Shown: one piece after another, positions 12,113-22,576 of the stretch | Layout: the number at the start of each line of letters is the position of its first letter | Numbering within the stretch: position 1 is the first letter of the stretch | Source: Phylloscopus collybita | Taxonomy: Eukaryota; Chordata; Aves; Passeriformes; Phylloscopidae | DNA: 64,000 nucleotides | Assembly (NCBI GenBank): GCA_027886175.1 | Contig: JAJNNQ010000137.1 | Location: forward strand, 2,918,001 to 2,982,000 | Direction of reading: 5' to 3' | The notes under the pieces: model-generated | What the model was told of the DNA's origin: nothing | Seen by the model: only the letters and a program-made list of their open reading frames with translations | Databases searched by the model: none | Translations under genes and position numbers: made by a program

Positions 12113-13929
12113 AGGAGTTAAGCACCTTCCAAGATGTGCAGGCACTGACAGGATGTTATGGACAACAAACTTGGACATGAGCATCCAAACATGGATTTTC
12201 ATGGATAAGACACTCATTTTGGGTCTAGCCCTATATTGCATTAAGTTTCTTTTGCTAAGCCCTGGAATCATGGGCTGGAAATATCCTCCTGGAGGTGAAC
12301 TGCTAATCCACATTTATCCTGGGAAATAAAACATGTAAAAATATGGTTTTGTAGAGATTTGAAAGCCCCTCAGTCATTTCAAATTTCATCGTTTTCATCA
12401 CAAATTTCACTCATTTGCCAGAGCAGAGGGCTGGGTTAGAGTTGAGGTGGACCAGAAGAACTCCTGGGTCCTGCTGCCCTGGCCTTGGGCATGGCTGGGG
12501 TGTCCTTCCCTTCCACCTGGGTGCTGGGACACATGGAGGAGATCAAGGAGGACTCTCCTTTACCTTTTGGGCTGTCTGGCAGCAGCACATGGATGTCCAA
12601 ACCACCTGCCTTAAATTTTCTCAGCCTGTGGCCCTTTAGGGTTACTAAACATCCTGGGAAATTCCATTTTGGGATGATTTTTCCCCAAGGAAATGGTTGC
12701 CTGCTCAGTTTTCTTGGGCAGACCCACAGCCTGTCCTGTTGTGTTTTCCAGGGGCAGGGCATAAACCAGCTGCTGTAACTGGTTCCAGTCACTGGAAGAA
12801 GCCCAGCAGCCCATGCCATCAAATCTTGAACACTTTTGTTCCTCACAGGGTGCTGGGGGCTCAGGAGCAGCTCCACGTGCAGCAGCCAACATTCCCTGAG
12901 CAGGACAGAGGCAGCAAAGCCAGGCAGGACATTGGTGTCCCCGTCCCTGCCATTCCTGTTGGAGCCACAGCTCTCATAACAGCCTGGGGGGTGGTTTTGT
13001 TTTTTTTTTTTTTGGAGTGCTCCTCACCCACTGGCCTGAACAGGTTTCTCCAGTAGGGGTTAAACCAAACCTGGCAGACTTTGCCATGGGGAGGATGAAG
13101 AACACCCACCTGGAGCAATGAGGTGGTCTGGATGGGGCAGGAGCCTGCAGGAGGTGGATGGGGAGGCTTTAGAGCACCCCAGGGATGGTTTCAGGAACGT
13201 CTTGTTGGCTCCAGGTGGGATAAAACAGTTTTGCAGGGGGCAGAGACAGAGCATGGAGCTCAGGGTGTCGCTGTCAAGCACCAAGATGAAAGGATGGGGT
13301 CCTATCATGCCCAGTTCTCAGAGCTTCTCTTGAACTCCCTCCAAGCCAGTGTCTCTTTCTACCTCCAGAGAGGGCATAAAGGGACCACAGTAAAAATAAA
13401 CAACCCTCCCAGGTTGAAGTGTTCCACCTTCACCTCCTGCTGCAACCTGAGCTCCAGAGACGAGGACACACAGAGCTGATGCTGTTCCAAAGCTCGTGGC
13501 TCATCCCAGCCCTGGGAGGCCAGGCAAGGGGTGTTTGCTCATCCTCAGGATCCAGCACCAGTTGGATCTGAGCTTCCAGTTACCTGTGCAAGGGCAGGAG
13601 ATGCTGAACAGGGGGATCTGAGTTTCTGAGCCCCTTGTTTCTGAAGCAGCTGGGTTTTCCCAGTCTGTCCCAGTGCCACCACGAAGAAGATGGGATTGGT
13701 GCTCTGATGAGCTCGGAAATTTGCATAAGTGATGCAGGAGGCCAAAATTCCATTATCACCCCCACATCCATTACACTCAGCAGTTCTGTACTGGTCCTAC
13801 CAAGAAAAAAAAAAAAACCCACCACAAATCATCTCAAAACCCCTTTCCCAGTACCTTCCACCCCTTTCTGAGGCAATCAGCTCCCTGTCCTGTTCTTGCC
13901 ACCTCCCTCCCATCCCTGCTGTCTCCAGG
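12113..13929. other. Intergenic DNA upstream of the distal PFKFB3 promoter
   Basis: No exon or repeat family recognised. Several overlapping open frames on both strands have no family resemblance. Confidence 0.6.
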
Positions 13930-14187
13930 AAGCGAAGGGTTAAAAGCTCTGAAACTGCAAGAACTTCCTCCTTTCTGCAGTGCCACCCTCGGAATGACGC
14001 TGGTTTCTGCCGAGCTTTGCCCAAATATGTCCGTTTCCTTCTGAAAAAAGGAGGAGGAGGAGGAAGGAAAGGCATACAGATACAGGAGAAATATACACTT
14101 TTTTTTAATATATATACCTGTCTAAGGGAACGCGTCCGAGCCCGCGGAACCCAGGCGCCCGAGCGCAGCGCTGCCTCCTCCCGCTCC
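13930..14187 (+). promoter_or_regulatory. PFKFB3: Distal PFKFB3 promoter with TATA box and 5'UTR
   Basis: A TATA element TATATATA lies at 14111-14118, within a T-run followed by an AT stretch. About 25-35 bp further on, a GC-rich leader begins and runs without an ATG to the start codon at 14188. A purine-rich stretch (aggaggaggaggaaggaaag) lies just upstream of the TATA element. The spacing from TATA to leader is that of a focused promoter. The role rests on the recognisable first exon it precedes; the exact start site near 14143 is inferred. Confidence 0.7.
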
Positions 14188-14203
14188 ATGCCGTTCCGCA
14201 AAG
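14188..14203 (+). CDS. PFKFB3: PFKFB3 alternative first coding exon (Met-Pro-Phe-Arg-Lys)
   Basis: Only 16 nt code here: ATG CCG TTC CGC AAA G, followed directly by a strong donor gtaagg at 14204. The single leftover base joins the shared second exon at 41555 to give Ala, so the isoform starts MPFRK-A-CGPQ. Human PFKFB3 has an annotated isoform whose N terminus I recall as MPFRKACGPK, so phase and peptide both support this. It replaces the 26 residues of the main first exon and predicts a 493-residue protein with the usual C terminus. The -3 base is T, a weak initiation context. The larger open frame running through the region is not the gene, since it ignores the donor. Confidence 0.82.
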
Positions 14204-14236
14204 GTAAGGCTGGGAGGGTGGGCGGCATCCCGGGAT

Positions 14237-14314
14237 GCTCCCCCAGGGGCTACCTGGGCTTCCAGGGATGGGTCCGCTCCCCCAGGGACTACCTGGGCTT
14301 CCAGGGATGGGTCT
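14237..14314 (+). repeat. Two-copy 39-bp tandem repeat just after the distal donor
   Basis: Units at 14237-14275 and 14276-14314 differ at about one or two positions; each contains gctcccccaggg and ctacctgggcttccagg. It lies 33 bp inside the first intron of the distal isoform. Confidence 0.85.
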
Positions 14315-14989
14315 GTGCCTCCTGCGGGGATGGCAGAGGGGAGCAGCGGGCTGTGCCCGGCTCTGCCGCACCGCCGGCTCTGGAGGAGGACGGGGGGACA
14401 CCCCCGAGGTTTTGTGTGTGGGGTGGGTGTGCGTGTTCTGTGCAGCTTGGAAAGGGCAGCTGTCCCCTCTCCGCCTCCCCTGTGGGGTTTTTTGGGCTGT
14501 CCCCGGGCTCGGGGAATGAGCTGCAAGGGATGCAGGCAGAGGGCAGCGGGATGTTTCTGGGCAGGGGGTCCGAGAAGTGGCAAAGCCTGCGCGCTTTTGT
14601 GTCCTTGGGAGGTGCTCGGCTGAGGGGCTGGGAGGAGAGGTTGGGGAGGGGAACTGCCCCCACCCCGAGCAAGCCCCTTCCGTGCCCTCAGAGCTGCACC
14701 CCCAAACCATCTCTTCTCCACAGAAATCCCCACTTGCCACCCCCTGGCCTGGCAGTGCGGGCAAGGAGCACCCAGCGTGGGACCAAATGCCCCGATGGGT
14801 GCTCCTGGGCTGCTGTGGATGAGTTCTCCATCCTCGTCGGGCTGTTCAAATGTCACCTCCTCCTCCTCCTTCCGGAGCGAAGTGCGGGCACGGTGGGACA
14901 CGGAGTGGGATGGATGCTTGTGCTGGTCCCTTTTCCCAGCAGCTCTGCCGGGTGGAGAAACGCAAGGGGAAAAGTCTTCCCCATCAGGC

Positions 14990-15148
14990 AAAACAAAAAA
15001 AAACCAAAAAACCCCAAACAAAAAAAAAAAAAAAAAAAAAAAAACAAAAAAAAAAAACAAAAAAAAACAAAAACAAAAACAAAAAACCCAAACAAAAAAA
15101 AAAAAAAAAAAAAACCACAAAAACCCGAACAAACAAACAAACAAAACC
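14990..15148. repeat. A/C-rich low-complexity tract
   Basis: A runs broken by single or double C, closing with (CAAA)n near 15130. The Lys-rich frames across it (up to 551 codons when joined to flanks) are composition artefacts. Confidence 0.9.
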
Positions 15149-17449
15149 AAACAGGGGAGGCAGGGTTAAGCCGGGATGTGCAAGGACACCGGCAGAAGGT
15201 GCAGCTCGTCATCGCACACGGCTGCTTTGGCCGGAGGGCACTCCTGTGTGCTGGGGCAGGAGGGACAGAGGTGTCACACACTGCCACCGGCACGGCCTCG
15301 GAAGGCAGCAGAGAGGGAGGGCATGAAATCGGCGGGGAGCCGGCCGGGTTTGTTTTTCTCCCCTCGGCCCGCTGGCGGGGCTGAGGCAGTGCCCGCAGTG
15401 ATGCTCACAGACCCCGCATCCCGGGCGCCGAGGTTCCTCGTGGCCTTTTAAGGCTCAGCGCAGCGTGATGTGCCTCACACCCTCGCATCCTGACAAACGC
15501 AGCAAGACTGCAGGGCTAGATTTAATTTTAGGCGATAAACGGATTAATTTGGAGCAGAGGCAGAGATGCTGGGGGTGGGCGGTGGGAGGAGGAGCAGAGC
15601 GTGTGCGGCTTTGAAAGCGCTGAGCTGGGGAGAGCCGGGAGAGACCGGGGGGACTCCCCGCGTTGGAGGGCAGCTCCCGTGGCCCTGCTGCAGCCCCAGC
15701 AGGGCCAGAAGGGACGGGCAGCTCTCCAGCACCAAGGGGACACTCGGTGGATTTGCTGCAATTGATGCTTTTCCGGGCGGTCCTGCCCCAGCACACCTGA
15801 ACTGGGCAGGAGCCCTCTGTTGGGACACCGCGCTGTGTTTGTCATCGCTGCCACAGCCGCGGGGCACGGCTGACCTGCAAAGCCCCGGCAGCTCGGTCCT
15901 GCAGCCCCCCTTGTGTCACTGTCGCAGCCGTAGCTCGTCTGCCTCCAAACTTCCTCTAGAGGTCAACCTTGAAATGCCAGAGCAGCTTTCAGCAGCTCCG
16001 TGCATCAGCCCGCGGCTCCAGAGAGTCCAAGGCGGCTGAGAGGCCGGTGTTGGATGGGTTTTGTCCATCGCTTGTGGGTTTTTGGAATAACTTTGTCGCC
16101 ACAAGAGTTGTCAAGCACCGGAAAAGAGGTGCTTGGGGGAGTGGTGGAGTCAGCGTCCCTGGAGGGATTTAGGAGATGTGGCACTTTGGGGACACGGTTT
16201 AGTGGTGGCTTAGCAGTGCTGTGACCTGGCTGCAGCCTTTGACCTCAGCTCAGAGCATCCCGGTGGGCTGGTGGGACCCCACATCACCTGGAGCACTGCT
16301 CAGTGGCTGCTGCTGGGCTGCCTGGGCTTCCCAGGGACACATCCATGAGCCTCCAGGCAGGAGGGTTGTGGAGAGCATGGCCTTGTGGGCTGCCCTTCAG
16401 AAGCTGCCCACAGCGAGCTGTGCACATCCAAAGTTTGTAGGAGAGCTGGGAGTGAAGTTATTTCCCTTCTAGTCCAACTTGGTGCATAAAAATCCTTGCT
16501 CAAGGGGGTGGCTTCAGCTGGGTTGGAACCTGGCTGTGTTCCTGACCCTCCCAGAGGAATATGGGCACTCCAGGCAGCTTGGCAAGGAGGCTGAGCCTTC
16601 ACTTGGGAACCTTTTGGGAACAGCATCTCGCCTCAGGGCTTGCTCACAGCCACCCTGATCCAGGGTGCAAAGAGGAGGCTCTGCCCAAGGGCTGCTGCTC
16701 TGTAGACCCCTGGTAACTTGAGGCACAAGGACACTTTGGGATGAGCATTTTGGAGGCTCTCAGCTGTCTTTGCACACCCCTGTGTGTGGAAATGGAGCAT
16801 CCTGTGGGGGAAAATGCAAACTCCACCCCTGTCTTGGCCGGTTTCTCACTGCTTGCAGCTTTGGCATCACTTTCCTGTGTCTCTCTGAGAAGTCTGTGTG
16901 AAATCCTGGTTGCCTTGGCTCTGTTCTGCCTCCTTTCCCCTCAGGCATTGTAGCCAGTGGCACTGCCACAGGATCTGCACTTCATGGCTGTGTAACAGCT
17001 GCCATTTAGCCAACCTCAAGGCATTTGGCAGTTTCATTTATTAAAGAAAGGTGTTCCTAGCAGGGATGCTCAAGGACAGCCAGCAGGAACAAGCTTAGGA
17101 CAGGAATTAATTCCTTCCAGCATTGCTGGATCAGCTGGGAGCACTGGAGAGAGCCCTGATCCCCAAGCAGTGCCATTACCCTGGCAAGGGCCTGTCTGTG
17201 GCTGCTGGCAGGAGGTGTTGGGAGCTTTCACCTAAAGTGCCCTTCCTGAAAAATATGATTTAATTACTGCAGCTGACCCGAGGAAGCCTGGGAGTGTGCA
17301 GGTGATAAGCTGGCAGGGCACTGCCAGCGAGCAGGACATTTGTCATCTGCCAAAGGACAAATGAAATCCCGGTGCTGCTGTCTGGAAAGGAGCTGGAGAT
17401 AAGACTGAAAGCCAGGGAGCAGAGATTGAACACAGGATGATAAAGGCAC
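15149..17449. other. PFKFB3: Distal intron 1, CpG-containing then ordinary sequence
   Basis: Moderately CpG-rich to about 15970, consistent with the shoulder of the distal promoter, then ordinary sequence. No exon or known repeat recognised. Confidence 0.55.
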
Positions 17450-17742
17450 AGGACAGTCTGGGTTGGAAAGGATGTAAAAGATCACCTAGTTCCAAACCCT
17501 CTGACAGGGCAAGGGCAGCTCGTACCAGATGAGGTTACCTAAAGTCACTCCAGCCTCACCTTGAACACTTCCAGGGATGGGGCATCCACCACCTCTCTGG
17601 GCAACTGTGCCAGGGTCTCACCACCCTCATAATAATAAAAAAAAATCTTTGCTATATCTAATACAAATCAACCCTCCTTCACTTTGAAACCATCACCCCT
17701 TGTCCTGTTGCAACAGACCCTGCTAAAAGGTCTGTCCCCATC

Positions 17743-18151
17743 TGTAGGAACAGGGTAAAAAGCTGGCCTGTCATTTCTTCTAAGAGCAGCTAACAAGTAA
17801 CCTGTAAGCTCCCATATGAAACTGTTTTGAGAATGAGAAGTTCCTTTAACACAACAATCTATTCTGAGGGTGAAAAACAAATGCACCTGTAACAACAAGG
17901 GATCTGTCCCATGAGAACCAGTAAAGAAAATATCTGAACAATCCAAGGATAGATAGATTTGATGAACAAGTAAAATACCTTTTACTAACCAACAGAATAA
18001 TTAACAAGAAAGCTATGACCCAATTAGAAGTTCCCCTCGAGGTTTGTAAAAACTGTACAAAAGACAGCAAGCAGCAATAATAAAGAGCCCTCTGAGCCTT
18101 CTGAACTTCTACTGCCTCTCTCTGCATGTCGTGGCCACCTCAACAACGACA
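17743..18151 (+). mobile_element. Solo LTR with 6-bp target duplication CCCATC, inside CR1
   Basis: A 409-bp element starts TGTAGGAACAGG and ends CAACAACGACA. It is flanked by CCCATC at 17737-17742 and 18152-18157. The CR1 sequence resumes exactly at the second copy, so both boundaries are clear. AATAAA lies in 'gcaataataaagagccc' near the 3' part, giving + orientation. A 6-bp duplication is typical of class II (ERVK-like) elements. No internal retroviral genes accompany it, so it is a recombined solo LTR. Confidence 0.88.
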
Positions 18152-18306
18152 CCCATCTTTCTTACAGGTTCCCTTTAGGCACTGGAAGGGGCTCTAAGAT
18201 CTCCCACAAGCCTTCTCCAGGCTGAACAACCCCAGCTCTCTCAGCCTGTCTCTATAACAAAGGTTCCCCAGCCCTTGGAGCATCTTCATGGCCTACTCTG
18301 GACTTG

Positions 18307-18480
18307 CCACCTGCAGCTGGTGGCAGCCAAAGTTGTCCCACCTGGCCACCACAGCCTGGCATGTGCCCCCCTGCAGCAGCAGCACCAGACGTGGTGGACT
18401 CTGCTGCTTGCTTGTGCATGACCCAGTCAGCAATAATGGGAGCAGAACCGGGCATGGTGACCCTAAAATCCATAAAAAAA
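18307..18480 (+). repeat. Unclassified ~173-bp repeat, copy 1 (inside CR1)
   Basis: A segment foreign to CR1, starting ccacctgcagctggtgg and ending ctaaaatccataaaaaaa. It replaces a few CR1 bases between 'ctctggacttg' and 'ctccacatcc'. A near copy lies inverted at 19560-19732. It ends in seven A. I do not recognise the family. Confidence 0.75.
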
Positions 18481-19559
18481 CTCCACATCCTTCTTGTATT
18501 GGAGACCCTGAGCTGGACACGGTGCTCCAGGTGAGGTGTCACGAGAATGGAGTGGAGGGGCAGAATCCCTTGCTCTCCTACTGCTCTCACTGCTTTGTAC
18601 ATTCTGTTAGCAGAAGTTACAACATCCCCTGGTCTCATTTCTGCTTGCTGAGGTCAAGGAGGCTCTTGTCAGCAGGTACAGAGGTGCCTTTTGCCTGCAG
18701 TGTGAAGGGAAAGGGCAGGACTGTGCCACATCCCAGCATTGCTATTCCTGCTGCCTGTGCCACTGAGAACTTCCTCGCTGTCCCAGCCCCTGCAGTGACT
18801 CAGGTTACAACACCCCCCTGATGGGAAACTCTGCTTTTGCAGAGTGGTTACAGCTAAAGGTGGAGAACTGCCTTTCTGCAGCTTTTTTGAGGTATTGGGA
18901 GGGATAATCTCATCACTTTGGGAGGCTTTTTGGATCGCTGGGAATGCCCTGCAGACCCACATGCTGCTGCCTTTGCTGGTCATGTCACACCCCTCACTCC
19001 TCGATGTCGTGTCTTCCTGGCAGCCCTGGAAAAGTTTTTATCCAGCATTTCCTGTCAGAGGCACTGGACAGGATTTTTAAGCACTGATGGATGCAGAGAA
19101 GCCACGTGAGGAGTCAGGAGCTGCTTGAGGGGGGGGTCCTGCCTGCTGCAGCTCCCCATGGGGACTGTCCTGGTGACAGTGACACTGTGGGTGTCTGCTT
19201 GAGGGTGTCTGCTCAAAGGGCAGGGAGGAAACGTGTGGCAGAACTGGCCCTGGCTCTCCTGACTCACGGGCTCGTGCCATCACCTTGTTTTCACTGAACA
19301 CCTTTCCTGGAAGGCTGGAAATCCCCTCCCCTCCTGCTTTATCCCTTGGCCTGTGTTTCTCACTGTGGTATTTTCATTCTGCTTGGTTTCATTTCACCCT
19401 CTTTCACCTCACCAGCCTCTTGAGCCAAAGCACCCGAAGGAGCAGGTGTCTGTGCCCATCACAGCCCTCCCAGCACCTCCCTGCCCTTCCAAGACAGCCC
19501 TTGGTGAGCATGACCTTTCTGCTGCCTCTCAGCCTTTCTTTAGCATTTATGGCCACTCG

Positions 19560-19732
19560 TGGGGGTTTTTTTGTGGATTTTAGGGTCACCATGCCTGGTT
19601 CTGCTCCCATTATCGCTCACTGGGTCATGCACAAGCAAGCAGCAGAGTCCACCATGTCTGGGGGTGCTGCTGCAGGGGGGCAGGCTGTGGTGGCCAGGTG
19701 GGACAACCTTGGCTGCCACCAGCTGCAGGTGG
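19560..19732 (-). repeat. Unclassified ~173-bp repeat, copy 2 (inverted)
   Basis: The reverse complement of copy 1 with roughly 90% or more identity by eye. Differences are mostly single bases plus a 5-6-nt indel near its centre (catgtg present only in copy 1). The flanks are unrelated to CR1. Both copies share an open frame reading Phe-Arg-Val-Thr-Met-Pro-Gly-Ser-Ala-Pro-Ile-Ile-Ala, but it shifts at the indel, so coding is doubtful. Confidence 0.75.
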
Positions 19733-21107
19733 AACCACCACTAGAAACTCCTGTAGGAGGCTTCTAAAGGGTGTGCAGCTCTGTGAGGTCCAGAGGGGTT
19801 TTTGGGACCTGCTCTACATTCAGATCACTCCACAGAAACCAGCTGGTGGGGAGGGATCTGGGTTAGCACCTCTCAGACTTCCTCAGTCTGGGAATTAAAC
19901 CACGTGATGGTATTGCAGGTATATCCTCATGTCCTAACCTGAGAGCAGGCACACACACCTATAACCTCCCTGCCAGGGCCAGCATCCCACCAAGCAACTC
20001 AGGATGCTGGAAATCCCCTCCTTTGGGGTGTCCTGCTTCCCTCCTGGCAGGGATGGGGAAGGACTCTCCATGGCTCCCTTTCCAGCCACCAGCTGCCACC
20101 AAGCTCCGTGGCTCTGTCACACAGGAAAGCAGCTCAGACTGGGCTTGGGCTTCACCCCAGAGTTCAGATCCCACCACCAACATCCCCCCCTCCCCAGGGC
20201 CCTTTTCCACCTGGCATCCCACCATCCTTGTGCCACTGGGAGCCTGTGCCAGCAGAGCTGCTGCCCTGCCAAACCCTCCCCTAACACACCCTCTGGGATG
20301 GAGAAATTGATCTCTCAGCACAAAACTGCTCCAAAGGCTTTAAATCAGATGACCATGGGGGTTTTTTTTGGTTTTTTTTTCATGGAGGGACGTGGGAGGA
20401 TTTCAAAACCAGCAGCCAGCCAGGTGTGATCCCTGTTTTCCTGGTGTGTGCGTGCAGGCACACACATCTCTGCAGGGAACCTGATTCTTTTCCCCATCAT
20501 AACTACATTTGAAGGTTGGGAAAAGAAAAGAAAAAAAAAGAAAAACAAACAAACAAACAAAACCCACAAAAAAACCACCACCCAAACATGGGGCACAGGC
20601 CCCAGTTGGGACTCAAGATCAAACCCACAAAAGCAGATTTAGGTTTCCTTTGTGTTTTCCCCTGGAGAATTTCTTGTCCTGGCAAGGGGTATTAGGATTC
20701 CATTAATTAGGATTCCATTGGTGCAGCATATCTTGTATAAACCTTAAATATTCCTTGTTATAAATAACAGCTATTATCTCCTCCATGGCATCCTTTTCCG
20801 GGCCGAAAGCTATTCCCCAGTTTTCTTCTTCCTGGAGAACAAAATCGCTCTCATTTTGTGCTCTCCCACATACCCCACTCTGAAAACATCTCCTTGGTAC
20901 TGCCCACCCTGTCCCACCCCAGATTAAACCTCCTCTCAGAAGCACAGGGCCAGGACTAAGATCTGCCCTTCCCTTGGTGCTGAGGAATCAGCACCATCCA
21001 GTCCAGAAAACCCAACCTCCTGCATTTTGTATGCCACCCCTCTTGCTAAAACATCATGGAGTTGGGCTTTCCTTTGGGTTTCACACCATTATTGCTATTG
21101 GTGTTAC
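19733..21107. other. PFKFB3: Distal intron 1, no recognised feature apart from a short A-rich run
   Basis: Holds an A-rich run at 20520-20580 with (CAAA)n. Otherwise no exon or repeat family is recognised. Confidence 0.55.

Positions 21108-21159
<52 letters not shown>
21108..21159. repeat. (AAT)n microsatellite
   Basis: About seventeen uninterrupted AAT units. Confidence 0.97.
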
Positions 21160-21224
21160 TCTTCTGGGTCTTCATGCTGTTTGTTCAGAATTGACTGCTG
21201 AGACCTTTTTGTTCCCCCTCTCCC

Positions 21225-21515
21225 TGTTGCTGTGGGACACAATCAATGAGACACGAACTCGTGATTCAGAAGACTGATGTTCTGAAAAGGGCTGGCTTAT
21301 TCTCAGAACTTATTTTTATACTTTTTACAATGTGCCCACCCAAGAGGTGGGATTTTTGGACTCATTGGTCACATCAAGGGTCAACAAGCAAAGTCCCTCC
21401 TTAGGAGAGGGAAAAGTGAAAAACAAGATAGTTTACAGAGAGTGACTTTGTTTACAGTTTCAAATCTCTGGGAAAGAATTTAAGAAAAATTCAAACATGG
21501 CAAACAGTAACTACA
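21225..21515 (-). mobile_element. Solo LTR with 6-bp target duplication TCTCCC
   Basis: A 291-bp element reading TGTTGCTGTGGG to GTAACTACA on the + strand, flanked by TCTCCC at 21219-21224 and 21516-21521. A TATA-like motif on the minus strand (gtataaaaataag, near 21310) suggests minus orientation. A 6-bp duplication points to a class II (ERVK-like) element. No internal genes remain. Confidence 0.8.
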
Positions 21516-21715
21516 TCTCCCCAGTCCTTTCCTTCGAGTTGGATGATTTCCAGCTTTACCAACTGAGGCAGGGGAAACTGAGGCACGGGAGGGTGCAGAG
21601 GTGGGCTGGAGGCTGTGCTGACGGTGCCTTCAGCTGCTCTCACCCACGGAGCCACCCCTCCCTGCACCAATCCTGGCTGTGCTGGAGCACCCTGAGCTGT
21701 GTTCCCTGTGTGGGT

Positions 21716-22040
21716 AAAAAAGAAAAGAAAAAAAAGAAAAGAAAAAAAAAGAAAAAAGGAAAAGAAAAAAGGAAAAGAAAATTAAAAAAAGAAAAGAAAA
21801 AAGAAAAGAAAAAAGAAAAAAAGAAAAGAAAAAAGAAAAGAAAAAAAGAAAATTATAAAGAAAAGAAAAGAAAAAAGAAAAAGGAAAAGAAAAAAAAGAA
21901 AAGAAAAGAAAAAAGAAAATAATAAAAAAAATAATAAAGAAAAAAAAAGAAAAAAAAGAAAAGAAAAAAGAAAATAATAAAGAAAATAATAAAGAAAAGA
22001 AAAAAAAGAAAAAGGAAAAGAAAGAGAAAAGAAAAGGAAA
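21716..22040. repeat. Polypurine tract, (AAAAGAAAA)n type, 325 bp
   Basis: The + strand is almost only A and G, with sparse AATAAT interruptions. The long Lys/Glu/Arg frame (and Phe/Ser/Leu frames opposite) are artefacts. Confidence 0.95.
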
Positions 22041-22068
22041 CCAGAGTCCACCAGTCTGGTGGTGCTGC

Positions 22069-22130
22069 CATTTTGGGGGTACATTTTGGGGGGTACATTT
22101 TAGGGGGTACATTTTGGGGGTGGTACATTA
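22069..22130. repeat. G-rich minisatellite, about 14-bp unit
   Basis: About four copies of a unit like tacattttgggggg, with four G runs of five or six on the + strand. Confidence 0.85.
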
Positions 22131-22249
22131 TTCCAAACCAGCCCCTGCGGGCAGGAGCAGGGCGTTCCAACCCCTCCTGGAGAGATGTTGATTTGGGTTG
22201 GAAATCAAGGCTCAGCCTTGGAAAAGGCTCAGCAAACAGCTGCATCCCT

Positions 22250-22530
22250 TCAGCCAGCCTGATTTATTCCCCTCCCCGCCGCCTCCCGAGCTTGTTTATC
22301 CGACCTGAGGCGGGGAGAACCTTCCCCCAGGGCAGCGGGGTGAACTTGTTTACCGCTTTTTATTTTATTTATTATTTTATTGGCCTGCTGGCATGAGGGG
22401 CCAGCCCCGGGAGCCGCACGGGCCGCGCACGTCCCGCCGGCGTGGACACGGGCAGGGACACGCCAAAGGAGCGTGCAAGAGCCGTGCAAGCTGCGCTTTG
22501 CAGCTCCTTCCAGGAAGCCCGGAGAGCAGC
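22250..22530. promoter_or_regulatory. CpG-rich core between purine and pyrimidine tracts
   Basis: A CpG cluster (for example cccgccgcctcccg and cgggccgcgcacgtcccgccgg) with three forkhead-like motifs: ttgtttatc near 22293, ttgtttacc near 22347, and ggtaaacaac near 22538 just past the core. It is the only such composition in this part of the intron. A regulatory role is inference only. Confidence 0.35.
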
Positions 22531-22576
22531 TGAGGCTGGTAAACAACTGGGATTACCCGATAGTATCGGGGGTAGT

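Larger units (their letters stand above)
17450..18640 (-). repeat. CR1 LINE, antisense, split by two insertions
   Basis: CR1 blocks at 17450-17742, 18152-18306 and about 18481-18640 follow one another in CR1 order: 'gtctgggttggaaaggatg', 'cttgtcctgttgcaacagaccctgctaaaagg', 'ccttctccaggctgaacaaccccagctctctcagcc', 'agcccttggagcatcttcatgg', 'tccttcttgtattggagaccc'. The joins are interrupted by a solo LTR and by an unclassified 173-bp element, each annotated separately. Confidence 0.9.

Noticed and set aside
13729..15384. 551-codon open frame on the + strand
   Set aside because: It runs through the A/C tract (long Lys stretch), ignores the recognised gtaagg donor at 14204 and resembles no family. 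The high GC of the distal promoter reduces stop codons.
20703..20945. Minus-strand frame of 80 codons suggestive of a decayed transposon protein
   Set aside because: I could not match it to any reverse-transcriptase or transposase motif, and no flanking repeat structure is visible.
21497..22245. Lys/Glu/Arg frame and opposite Phe/Ser frames over the purine tract
   Set aside because: Composition artefacts of an A/G-only sequence.
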